Assembly: GCF_030253575.1 (NCBI RefSeq)
Contig: NC_080568.1
Location: forward strand, 30,035,001-30,099,000
Length of the DNA stretch: 64,000 bases
Source: Rhododendron vialii
Taxonomy: Eukaryota; Streptophyta; Magnoliopsida; Ericales; Ericaceae
Direction of reading: 5' to 3'
In this document: positions 41,443 to 52,823 of the stretch, one piece after another
How positions within the stretch are numbered: the stretch's first letter is position 1
Layout: each line of letters begins with the position of its first letter
The notes under the pieces: generated by a model
Databases searched by the model: none
Told to the model about the DNA's origin: nothing
What the model saw: the letters and a program-made list of their open reading frames with translations, nothing else
Translations under genes and position numbers: made by a program

Positions 41443-41823
41443 AAGTCTACAGTTACCGATTGGGAAATCCCGGTCGGAATCCCGACACCCCGCCGGGCAC
41501 TCTCCGGCCACCGGATGGCCGATCCGATCCGTCCAATAATTCTAAAAAAAAAAACCGAGTGGACCCTCGCGAGAATAAATTGCATCCGACGTGTGTAAGT
41601 GGCCGATCCAAGCACTCCTTTTTTGGCGATCCAAACACTCCGTTTTTGGCCGATCCAAACACAAAAATGGAGTGCTTCGGATGCCATTTATTCTCGCGTG
41701 GGCCCATTCGGTTTTTTTTTATAGAATTATTGGACGGATCGGATCGGCCGTCCGGTGGCCAGAGCGTGCCCGGCGGGGCATCGGAATTCCGATTGGAATT
41801 TCCTGATCGGTAACTGTAGACTT
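41443..41823. mobile_element. Foldback/MITE with about 150-bp GC-rich arms
   Basis: AAGTCTACAGTTACCGAT opens it and its exact inverse closes it. Arms stay paired through GGATCCGATCC.TCCAATAATTCTA and CTCGCG.GAATAAAT. The centre holds CCGATCCAA(G/A)CACTCC units. It lies about 470 bp upstream of the NLP start codon. Confidence 0.88.
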
Positions 41824-42296
41824 ACTCTTCTTTCTTTTACTCTCGCTCAACTCCCTCCCATTGGGTGTGGGGGAGAAGCCCCGCCTGGGTTCCCTCAATC
41901 TGACGTCTCTCTCTGTGTTTTCTCACTCTCCTGCACTTTTACACTACGATTTTCACACATACATACAAATACATATACATATGGGGGAAAGAGACAAATG
42001 CCTTGTTCGGTAGTTTTTGAAATAAAATTTATGAGAATAACATGGGTGATAAATGAAAAGAGATAGAAAGAGAAATAATTAAAAGTAGGAAAAATCTTTT
42101 AAAAAATACTTTTTCAAACGAGGCTTTGTTTTGGATAACTTGTATGTACTCCCCAACTCAATCAAGCAACTTCAAAAAGTTTTCTTTGGCTGTAGCCTGA
42201 GATTGGAATTGGAATAGTACCCACACGTTTTAAATTCCTAATGATCAAGCTTACATATTTCAATAGTGCACAGGGCGATTCTCGACAAAATTGAAG

Positions 42297-45200
42297 ATGG
42301 CCATAACCGGAAGTGTTTCTAATGGTGACAAGGATAAAATCCTTGAAGTTGAGGAGGACTGTTTCCCTCCCAATTTCAGGGAATATATGTTAAAGGAACT
42401 CAGTTGGACGCGATTTAAAGAGGATGGCTGTGGGAATTCGTTGTTTGGATGGGTTTTTTGGAGCCAACAAGACCACGAGACCAACTCTCTCGGCAAGTGA
42501 CCCCTCATTTTGTGTGTGTATATATAAATAAAAGTTCACTTCCTAGGAGGGATTTCTCGTTATGCTTATATGCGGACCTCTCATTTCTGGATCATATTTT
42601 GATGATCCAAACCGTTCAACTTGTTTAAAACATATCTTTAAGAGTACTCACTAGTAAGCAGCTCAAAAGAATATTGATAGTACTTAATCCAAACAGTTTT
42701 TCATAAAACAGTTCCTGTCAAACTTTATGAAAAACCATTTGGATCAAGCATTTTTTGGTCATTTTTTGGTCATATTTTGAGCTTATTTCTCGCAATTTCC
42801 CTTAAAAATATGTTTTAAACAAGTTGAACGATTTGAATCATCAAAATATGACCTGGAAATAGGAGGTCCACATCGTAGACAAAATGAGGGGAAAGTCCAC
42901 TTTGACCCCCTTGTAATTTGGGTCATGCATGGATACACTCTATGATTCAAAAGTGTGCACATAACACCATGTGGTTTGTGAAATGTGCAAACACACCCTC
43001 TGCCGTCATGTTTTCCATCCACATTAATATACATAGCATTAAAAGTCCGATATGTCCTCATCTTCTCTGTTGATTCTTATTCTTCCTTGAATCTAACCAA
43101 TCCATCCTTTGTACAAAAAATTGGATCTGAACCGTTGATATTGTAGAGTTTGACGAGTATTGCATCCATACCAAAATTTAAGTCGATCAAAAAATGAAAT
43201 CTCATGGTCGGATTGAATTTAATAGGAAGTAAATTTTTAAATTTAAATCTACTATTCATTTTAACAAGAATTAGATCACTGAGTCATTGATGTCTGATCA
43301 AGTTGATTTTTTTACAAAGATGCTCTATTCTGTGACTAATACATTAAAATTCAAAATTTTGTTAATATAAATGGAAAACATGACAATAGGGGTTGTGTAT
43401 GCAAATTTCATAAACCATAAGGCGTTATGTGCACACTTTTGAACCATAAATGGTGTATTCGCACATGGCCCAAATTACAAGGAGTCAAAATGGACTTTTC
43501 CCTGGATATTTATATGTTCATATATGTGTATAAATGAATCTCTTTTTCTTGGCTCAATGTCAATTTTCAGTTGCAGATAATTTTGTGGACTTCAGTCCCG
43601 ACGTTTGTGCGTGTCCGAAAGTCAGAGAAAATATCAGACTTGCTCTCCAAAAAATGATATTGTACCCAAGACTTAATGTATCACTAGTTCAATTTTGGGC
43701 ATCCACAAAAACATTGGAGGGGCGGACTTTGCTTACAACTCAAAACCAACCTTTTGCTCTTGGTAACACATATACCACGTTTGAGAGACAGTGGCTTTGT
43801 GAGTATAGGATGATGATCGGCAGGGAGTATAAGTTCTACGCAGATGCCGAGAGTGGAGAGGAAGAACTTGGGCTTCCTGGCCGTGTGTTCCTCCATAAAT
43901 TCCCCGAATCCACTTCAGATGTGAAGCATTACACTCTTAAAGAGTATCCACAACTCGACCTTGCTTTACGTTGTTTCATTAGAGGATCTTGGGCTATGCC
44001 AGTGTTCGAACACTCCTCCAAAACCTGTGTTGGGGTGCTTGAGATAGTTTCTCTCTCTTACACGCCTTCATTTTGGCATGACAAGTCTTTCCTCGGTAAC
44101 CTGTATGGTATTTTTCAGGTATGTCAATACTCTGGCCATTTTTGAATACTAGCTAGTTACTAACTTTCATTACTACTCCATTGGTGCTTTGGACCACATG
44201 AGTATACTTAAAGCAAGCTGATGCTGGATTTTTCAGAAGGGAAGGAAGAAAAGTAAAAACAAGGATAAAATGAATAATCGCTCACCACCCATTGTTAAAA
44301 CCGAAGGGATACAGATTTCACCACCCAAGTTAGAGACCCAATGGGATACAGATTGACACCACCTGAGGATTTAACGAGGGATACAGGGCTGGAAACCGCT
44401 CACCACTCTAAGGAATTCACCTAAGAGATACAGAAACGGAGAACTCATCACCTATCGGAATCTACTGAAGGATAAGAGTTATAAGAAGAAATATCTTCTC
44501 ACAAGCCAAAGGCTATTTTAATTCAACACTCAAAACTATGAAGATGACCCGGCTTTCTCATCAAAGGATGAAAGGATAGGACTTGTTGGAACATCCCTCC
44601 AAACATAGGAAACATACGCTTAGATTTCCAAGACACAAATTGAAAAGAGACTTGACCATAGACTAATTGAAAGATGTGTTTGACTCTTGAAACTTAAAAA
44701 ACTCTTAAAAACTTAAAAAGACTCTTCGATCGACTCAAAAAGACACTAAAAACTGTGGGGGAAACCCCTCGTTTCTTGTAGCACCATTATATTTCTGCAT
44801 CACAAGCTACATGCCTGGTCAAATTACAGGATCAGGAAAGTTTAAAAAATGACATTTTGAAGTCAATGATTTTGCAACAATCCCCTCGTTAGTCTAATTA
44901 TGGCCACAACATCACCTATATATGAGCATGAACCTATGTTTTTCCTTTCATGAGGAAGTAGTTCGCCACACATTCAATTGCAATGCAACATTGGTAGAGA
45001 AGTGGATAACAGATTGATTGCAAATTTATAGGAGTATAAGCATTTAAACGAGATGCAACAGTCCTGAGCCTTAATGAGCTGTCTTGATGCGAAGACATTC
45101 CGGCAAAGAGAAAAAAAACCTATCCAAATAAAGGACATCGTTGGACCTGGAGGGGTTTGGTTCCCCTTGGCAACAGGCAGGCCTCTTGTCAAAAAAATTG

Positions 45201-45440
45201 CCCCTACTTGATGAGTTGTTAAAGCAGTGTTCTAAAAATCAGCCTAGGCAGACCACCAACGCCTAGATTTTAGGGTCTAGGCGGTTACTAGGCGTTTTTA
45301 CATTAGTCATCGTTTAGTTGCTGAGTAACTGGCTAGGCGGCGAGTAGTCAGTGGGGTATAATTTTCAATTGTTTTCAAGTATTTTTGGGGTTAAATGCAT
45401 ACTAGTAAAAAACACATCAAGTTAAGTGTTATTGTTAACA

Positions 45441-45514
<74 letters not shown>

Positions 45515-48038
45515 TTTACATAACAAGCCTCAATTGGCTAACAAAATATATATACACATAATACATAACAAATACATGTTTAGTGTTACTTTTAGTTATT
45601 AACTTATTATGTAGTCTTAATTGGCTCAGACATTCAGTCATGTGAAACACCTTTTGAGTTGAACACTCAGAAATCAAATACTATTGTACTGGTTAAACAA
45701 CACGTACGCAACTTAAGAGTCTCCCTTGAATTTCAGTTAAGTTACCGAACTCTTATTTGTTTGAAGCTTGTGTTCATTCGAAGAAGATATTAATTTGTTT
45801 GAATGCTGGCCCCCAAAATACCAAAGACAGTTCTTCCCAGGCTGCAGGAATTTCTGTGAGCCGAGTGTTGTTTCTTATTTGGACGTACATTTTCCTTACT
45901 TCGCTTTAATCTGACCATAACTGTATATATTGACTATGTTTCTCAAACTCCTGCAGGAGTTTGGTATGCGATGCTTTGATGGATATAAACACTGTGAAAT
46001 GAGAGTGAGTGGCAAACCCTTATGCTTAGTTAAACTTGGATTTCAGTTTTCTTCCATAGATATTGTACTTGTTATATTCTCAGAAGTATCTGACGTGACA
46101 ATACTTCCGAAACAGTACATGGACGAGAATAAAGCTCTTGCAGCTGCCTTCAAGGAACTCAAGATGGTTTTGGGATCTGTATGTAAAATTCATAAGCTAC
46201 CTCTGGCTATGACATGGGTCCCTTGCAGTGCCTGCGGCTATTTAGTGGAAGGCCAACACCTATCTAAGGGCAAAAAAATTTTTGGGGACGGTTATGACAA
46301 CCTTTTTTTTGAGTTCAGAACAATCCTAAAAAGCTGTCATTTAAGAAAGGGAGAGGTTGCTGGGAGGGTACTCTCATTTCCTAACTTGTTATACTGCTCA
46401 GACGTACAACTATTAAGCATAGCTGAGTACCCCTTGGTACCCTATGCACGACGGTACCAATTAACTGGTTGGTTCACGATATGCTTGCAGAGCAGTTTTA
46501 CTGGGAATGAAGTTTATGTACTGGAGTTCTTTTTGCCCACGAGCAGCAAAGATGATGAGAACATTCTGGCCAGATTGAGCTTGATATTGGCAACGATGGA
46601 GGAAAGTTTCAAAACTTTTAAGCTTGCTTCTGGCCAAGATTTGGGGGACATGTTGACTGTTGAAGTTATCGATTTTCTGAATGGCCAGAAAAGTCACTCC
46701 ATTCAAATGATCCAAGCTACTAGATTGACTCCTTGTCTTGAACTCTTAAAGGATGGAGGAGTGAGATTACAGATAGGTCAACTGGATCAGCCAACAATGG
46801 ATGCCAAAAATAGTGGAATGGATGTCGTTAGTGAAGATCACAACTATTTTTTACCTAGTCTTGAAGCCTCGCAGAATGGAGAATTGACGACAGAACTAGA
46901 CTCAACTGATCAGACATCAATGGATCCTTTAAACAAAGGAAAGAATGTCACCAGTGCAGAGCAAAACATCATTCTGGTTGCTAGTTCAGAAGAAGGCAAA
47001 AGAATCCAAGCTACTAGATTTACTCCTAGTCTTGAGCTCTTGAAGGATGAAGAAGAGATATTGCAGATAGGTCAACTGGATCAGCCGACATTGGATGCCA
47101 GAAATAGTGGAATGGATGTCGTTAGTGAAGAACAAAACTACATTTTACCTGGTCCTGAAGCCTTGCAAAATGGAGAATGGACGACACAACTAGATTCAAC
47201 TGATCAGCCATCAATGTATCCTTTAAACAATGGAAAGAATGTTGTCACTGCACAACAAAACATCATTTTGGTTGCCAGTTCACAAGAAGGCAAAAGAAAG
47301 ATGCAAGAAAAGAAACATAAAAAATCTGGAGTTAGAATTGAAGTTTCTTTAGAGGAGATCCATAGATGTTCGAAAATGAGGCGTGAAGATGCTGCAGAGG
47401 AACTCAAAGGTAAAGGGTACACTCCTAGAATTTAAAATCTGAGTTTGCTTCTTGTCATGATTGTAACTTTTGTGGTCTCGTTTTATATAGAAATTGGTGG
47501 GCTTTTGGCAGCATAGAGCAAAGGTGGTTGTCTTATCTGAGTTGTTTGTTTTGCAGTTAGCATATCTACGTTGAAGCGGGTCTGTAGGGATTATGGCATC
47601 CATCGGTGGCCACCTCGCGACATAAAAAAGGCCCGTCCCATTCGGCCCTCCCCTGTTGAGAACCAGGAACAATCCCCACAACTTAATTTTAATTTGCCTT
47701 TGAATCAAGCCTCAGATAGTGTTGCTCACATAAAGCCAGCATTGCAAGATGGGGATATGGTGACAATTAGGGCGAAATATGAAAATAACACGATAAAGTT
47801 TCGGCTGTCTTTGTCGTCTAGATTAGTAGAGCTGCAACAAGAAGTGGCTAAAAGGTTGAACGTGGAGCCAGGAACTTACTATGTCAAGTACAAAGATGAG
47901 GATAATGAGTTGATTTTGATAGCTTGTGATGAGGACTTGCTAGAGTGTATCCATGCTTCTAGATCGCTGGGCAACACTTCGATTGTGGTTCTGGTTGAGC
48001 TAAAACAGCCAATGACCAACTCGAATCCTGCTAATTAA
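42297..48038 (+). CDS. NLP: NIN-like protein (RWP-RK/PB1 transcription factor), divergent
   Basis: NLPs are nitrate-responsive nuclear transcription factors. Exons: 42297-42492, 43571-44118, 45957-47409, 47557-48038; 2679 nt, 892 aa. Intron 1 needs a GC-AG donor (CTCG|GCAAGT) to keep frame; an alternative acceptor at 43577 also keeps frame. The N-terminal half carries the NLP block ELGLPGRVF, then PLAMTWVPC and ITG-like LTGWFTICLQSSFTGNEVYVLEFFLP text (residues about 100-480). A 98-residue unit is then tandemly duplicated (46711-47004 and 47005-47298). The RWP-RK region follows at about 700-760, with STLKRVCRDYGIHRW intact but RWPPRD in place of RWPxRK. PB1 at about 796-880 keeps the lysine and the DEDNE-type acidic patch. 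The linker between RWP-RK and PB1 is much shorter than in AtNLP7. The first exon is the least certain part. Confidence 0.87.
42572..42872. mobile_element. MITE in NLP intron 1
   Basis: TGCGGACCTC and GGATCATATTTTGATGATCC at the left pair with ATCATCAAAATATGACC and GGAGGTCCA at the right. Inner AACTTGTTTAAAACATAT also pairs. 301 bp, non-coding. Confidence 0.75.
42888..43503. mobile_element. Long-TIR element (MULE-like) in NLP intron 1
   Basis: GGGGAAAGTCCACTTTGACC at the left is mirrored by GGAGTCAAAATGGACTTTTC at the right. TIRs stay alignable for about 130 bp through GTGTGCACATAACACCATG and CATGTTTTCCAT. No convincing 9-bp TSD. It ends about 70 bp before NLP exon 2. Confidence 0.75.
44119..45956. 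other. NLP intron 2 with degenerate GGGATACAG repeats
   Basis: Around 44270-44500 five loose copies of a unit with (G/A)GGGATACAG and TCACCAC occur. A GCCTAGGCGG-type repeat lies at 45240-45340. No ORF of note. Confidence 0.5.
45441..45511. repeat. Compound (TA)n(TG)n microsatellite in NLP intron 2
   Basis: About 11 TA units followed by about 25 TG units. Prone to length variation and Z-DNA. Confidence 0.95.
46711..47298 (+). repeat. In-frame 294-bp tandem duplication inside NLP exon 3
   Basis: Two units of exactly 98 codons, each beginning IQATR.TP.LELLKD and ending NIILVASS.EGKR. They differ at scattered positions, so the duplication is not brand new, and the reading frame has been kept. 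Confidence 0.95.
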
Positions 48039-49193
48039 GCATATATCTATATGGTTTGTAAGCATCTGTTGTTAATGCTGGCCTAAAGATATGCACTTGA
48101 TGTAGTTTTTTTCCTTTTTCTTTTAGTTATTCGACTAGCCATTATAGTGTGAGGAAGTTACGCTCTCTTTTTCCAGCCACTCCTATTCTTGCCTATGTTG
48201 TTTTATCATGCCTAGTCTTCATTTGATCACAAAACCATGTCAAGAGCTAGATCACATTTGTATGGAAGAAAAATTGATAAACGGAAGAAATCTCGGCCTG
48301 AAACCTCGAAGAGGTTGGTACAGAGGTATGCAACCACAAACCCTCTGGTTTTCAGCTCATCATTGCATAGTCTCATTTTTGTTGAGCAAAAACTAACGAA
48401 GGCTCTAATGTTGAGAAACAGTAGAATGGAGGATTATGGTTCCTAGTTCAGCAGATCCAAGCAGATCAGGAATTCCCAGCCGATGTCGGAGCTAGGAGTA
48501 CTTTTTCGTTTCACTTGAACTCTTATTAGTTTTACTTATTTTTACGGATTATTAGTTCGCTTTGATGAGAGGCATTTAAAAAATTGAAAAATCATGGCAA
48601 TTTTTAAAAAAGCTCATTGACAAAAATAATCTAACATTAGTGAACTTTAAATCTTCTAATGGAGTATAATTTTGTAGTTTTTAGATTCCTCCTATTGATA
48701 GAAGCGTTTTCATTTGTTGGTACCTTTTGGGAATTCTCGCATTTGTGACTTGTCATAGTTTGATTTTATCTTTGGAAAAATTTCAAATACCCCCCTAACT
48801 TTGAAAAAATGAATAGGAACATGTAAAGATTATCTCCTTCTTTTTGTACTTTCTCTTTGGAAAAATTCTCGCACTTGTGACTTGTCATAGTTCGAGTTTT
48901 GAGCTGTTTACGAGAGGCTTCGTTCATTTGTAGCCTTACTTTAGATGCATGCAATTTGACTCCATAAATGCAAAAACACGAAATGGTCCGTAAATAAACT
49001 CAAAAGTCTTGTAATCCCTGTTTTTTTCCATTGATTGGTCTATGCTTTCGTTTTCTCTCACTTAAATTTTCAGTTTCAGAAAAATCAAAATGTTATTCCC
49101 GATTCAATTGGTGCCCTGAATCCAATTGGATATGATAAAAACATAGGAAAATATTGGTATCGACTTTGCCAAATACTAATAACTTTTGCTTCA
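48039..49193. other. NLP 3' flank, no supported gene
   Basis: The first part is presumably the NLP 3' UTR. Short ORFs lack features. TCGCA(T/C)TTGTGACTTGTCATAGTT occurs twice (near 48736 and 48868). Confidence 0.4.
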
Positions 49194-49245
49194 CTAGGTC
49201 CACCTTCGTGCAAGGCACGAATGTATGCCCGTCGAAGGGAGCAAG
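49194..49245 (-). mobile_element. Helitron 3' terminus (minus strand); 5' end not found
   Basis: On the minus strand a hairpin TTCGTGC-CTT-GCACGAA is followed by GGTGGAC and then CTAG, with T next. This is the Helitron 3' signature. The element should extend to higher coordinates, but I could not find a convincing TC start. Confidence 0.5.
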
Positions 49246-49379
49246 TTATTATTTGGGCAGTATATTGTTGGTGTAAATTGCACAGTTTGTATGGGAAGAA
49301 CATGGAAACAGTTATGAAAGCACACTATGTGGATTGCTTTAAAGTAGGAAGGCGTCAATTTTTTTAATGTACAGATTAT

Positions 49380-50985
49380 ATGCTGAGTAGTCTATTGACT
49401 GATACTGCAGTGGCATCAATTTTTTTAATGTACACACCTGCTGGACACAACTTGGACACAGGTTCGACTCAATTTGGACACAAGTATGATAAAAGTTTGG
49501 ACACAGGTTGGACACCAACAACAGCAGCCAGCAGGGCATAACAGAACTGAAAATAGAACAACGCAACAACAGCTCTGTCCAGCATATAGCACACATAAAA
49601 CCTTCCAAGTTCGTTTTGTCAAGTGCCAAACTGTGTCCAAGATTGCACACAGCTGCCAAGCTCAACACACAGAAATACAGCTGAAAACTGGAAGTAGCCC
49701 ATTTGTGGGCTTAGACAATCATCATTGTCGTATCATGAATAAATAGTCATTCATAACCTTCCAAAGCAACACTTATACAACTACACAGCTGAGAAGTAGC
49801 CCATTTGTGAGCTTAGACAATCATCATTGCCACAAACTGGAGTAAAATTACACAAAAAAACTGCACAAAAACAGCCTCCAATCTGCACTAAAACTGCAGC
49901 TTGGATACACACACACAGCAACAGTTGCACTTTCATAGCAATGTGCACTAAAGTTGCATTCAAATTCTACCAAAAATTGCATTCAAAGTGCACTTAAACT
50001 ACACTATATGCCTTTTAGCTCGGATTTTCAAACATCATTGCCAACAATATATGAAATTTACATCATAGCCAACAATACATGCCATCTAACAACTAATCCA
50101 GACTTGCATACATATAAAAACAGCTGAAAACTGGAAGGAAACTAATATAATTTCTCATTCTGGCTCATAACCAACAACATATTCCACAATATGGAAATGC
50201 ATCGAAGTATGAGGATACAAGGCTGATTCCTCAACCCACACACACCTGCCAAGGCACAACCTTCATTAAAACCTACATGAAAATATATTAAGCTTAATTA
50301 AGTGGAAAATAGCAAAGAGAAACAGTAGATCAGTACCAAGCCACCACATGAAATCTGAACACGAATGAAACGCTAACTTCTACAAGGTTATCAGCTAAAG
50401 AGAATTTGTACCAACAGGTTAAAGGGAAGGATGGGGATAAAAAAATAAGATACACTTAGAAACAAATGGACTAATTTAATTTGCAAACCACAATAACAAA
50501 GAGCAGCCAAGATTAAATGTATATTCTCTTCCATTGTGGGCAATCAACCTTCCACAAATAGGTGCAGGAAACAGAAAGTCTCCACAAAAACTGAAATGCC
50601 ATAATGAAAAACATCAAAATTCGTTACTTTTTATTCAGAATAATATGGAGATAATAGTGAGTACTGATGGGGAATGCACTGAAGTCACATGCCCTATTTA
50701 AAGATGCTAAAGTAATGTCATTGTAGTGAAGTTCATGAAGTTCATGCCTGTTGCTTTGTCATTGCATAGATGGGTAGGTATATGACAATAAATAACTTTG
50801 CCCTTGATCCCTTCTCAAACTAATCTAAACCAATCATATTGTCTTGTGATCCACCCTCGTCAACCTAACTCCTAACATTTGGCTTCCCAAATAAGCTTTG
50901 CATAAAAAGAAAATAAAGTTGAGTTGATCTATCCAAAGAAAAGCAACCAAAGAAGATAGACATTACCAGTTAAAATGATTCATTA
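49380..50985. other. Intergenic with short direct repeats
   Basis: CATCAATTTTTTTAATGTAC occurs near 49414 with a partner near 49355. (T)TGGACACA words cluster at 49442-49520. AGTAGCCCATTTGTG.GCTTAG occurs at 49692 and 49795. No gene recognised. Confidence 0.45.
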
Positions 50986-50989
50986 ATTG

Positions 50990-51600
50990 AGAAATTTACA
51001 GATTTCATCAAATACCATCTCAACAACACCTAATTCCCCAGACGAGTAGTTAGCATGAATAGGATACTTGTTCTGGAAGAGAGAAGCCATGTCCTCAACT
51101 AAGCCCGTGGTGTAAAATTTCCCCCCATTGAAACTTGAAGCCTTGGAAACCAAATTTACTAAACAATTTTTGTAATATGGGAGTCACTCTTGTAGTCAAT
51201 AATATACCCTATTGCTAATGACCTCATAATGAAATTTAAAACAGGTAATTTCACAAGCCGTAGCTGCTTCTCTACTTGCAGCTCAATTAACTTATTATAT
51301 GTGGAATGCAATTGGAATTTGGAATTTATTGAATGCAACTATGAATGTCTTCTAAGACAACTCTCTAAATGAAAAAATCTTCTAATCCTACACTGAAAGC
51401 TTGAGAAAACAAATTTTCCTTGAGGAAAGGGCGTAAAGCATTAAAGAACTCCAAAACCTCATCTGGGCCCTTCGCATACAAAATAGAACTGACAATGTCA
51501 CTAACGCGGCATTCATTCCTATTAAAATGAATGGTCAAAACCTTCCTCTTCCTAATAAAAAATCTATCACAAGAACAGTCGAACATAAACAAAGGCACAT
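50990..51600 (-). pseudogene. NRPD1: NRPD1 (RNA polymerase IV largest subunit) fragment, decayed
   Basis: Pol IV makes precursors of 24-nt siRNAs in RNA-directed DNA methylation. On the minus strand a first block (about 51360-51560) reads AKGPDEVLEFFNALRPFLKE then FSVGLEDF, matching the NRPD1 stretch ending GFSVSLEDF. After a stop, a second block in another frame has KQLRLVKLPVLNFIMRSLAI and DYKSDSHITK. After a further stop and frameshift a third reads FYTTGLVEDMASLFQNKYPI and ANYSSGEL. Their order equals that of NRPD1, so this is one collinear relic with at least two frame breaks and no flanking NRPD1 exons seen. Homology is from memory of the family. It cannot give a working subunit. Confidence 0.65.
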
Positions 51601-52823
51601 AAAGATGTCATCTCCACTACTAATCTTGTGGGACATAGTAAGAGTAATAGCATACCGCCTCATTAGCTTTTCTCGGTAATGTGATTTTTCGTCAAGGGCA
51701 TCGGTCTTTCTCGTTAATGCTCTCACCAGTACCCTTGCATTTGTAGCAAAGGTGCTGTATCTGCTAGATCATTAAGCGTCTCAGTTGCCAAATTGTGACC
51801 ATTCCTCGTTTCCTTGGCAGCCAGCACATTTCGTCGAAGTCTACATAGTGAACATTTCCTGTCATTGACATAGCATAAGCCTACATGAGCATTATTGATA
51901 AAAACAGCATAAGATACTCGGTACTCCGTCACGTAAGACAAACCAGACGTAAACATTATTGATCAAACAGTAAGTTATCTCATTGCTCTTCACTCTGTTA
52001 CTCATATGTAACCAATTTCCAGGACATAAGTACAATAATGGGTGAAGGTGCAATGGACTGAAAATAAAATAGCAGGAAAATCCAAGGGTTGAAACTGAAC
52101 AAAACCTCATACATTACAGATGTTCCTCGTTTATTTTTACATACACAAGATCAAACCCAAACCCAAACCCAAACCCAAAATCACATTTTGAGAACCACGA
52201 GCCCACATATCAGACTACGACAAAAATTGCGCCCCTCTTAGCTCATATGTGGTGCTACAGAAACAGCAAATCCAACTACTCATTTGGGCGCCATCACCAA
52301 TGTGACAGTGCAAGGAAATGGGAAAAACCGTTCCACCTTTTGGAATTTCAGTCATATTATTTTAAGGATCACTTATGCATTAGCAAAAAAGGATCACTCT
52401 TCGCTGCTGCTTACCCTGCCCAATGGAATGAGAATTTCACATTTCATATTAAATTCAGCAGTACAACAGTAATTTCAAACCATACTATTTAAGGTGGGGA
52501 TGATCATAATTCTAAAAAAGAGCTTAAAATGGCAAAAACTTAAGGTGGCCATTAACAGCGCATCGGACAAAGGGTCATGACTCATGCTTATGTGCATAAA
52601 ATAAGGAGAGTAAAATATTAGACCAATATACTATATGCTTGCTCCATCAGAAGGCACACATATTTGTTAGTGTTCTTAATTTTCAGCTTCATAGTCATGT
52701 ATTATTGTATGTGCCACCTGGTGAAAAATAAAATATACTGGTGTAGATAATTGGAATTGCAAAAGGAAAAAGGCAGCATTCTAATTGCAGATAACTGAAC
52801 TCCGGGGTAAAGAGAATACCTAC
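51601..52823 (-). other. Region with candidate minus-strand exons, gene unresolved
   Basis: About 51742-51848 on the minus strand follows a TGACAG acceptor and reads RRNVLAAKETRNGHNLATET, and a neighbouring ORF (51535-51726) contains TDALDEKSHYREKLMRRYAI. Both look protein-like and charged but I recognise neither. They may be 3' exons of the gene starting at 54945. A short CCCAAA hexamer run lies at 52152-52180. Confidence 0.3.

Noticed and set aside
52152..52180. Interstitial telomere repeat
   Set aside because: The unit is CCCAAA, not the plant telomere CCCTAAA, and only about five copies.
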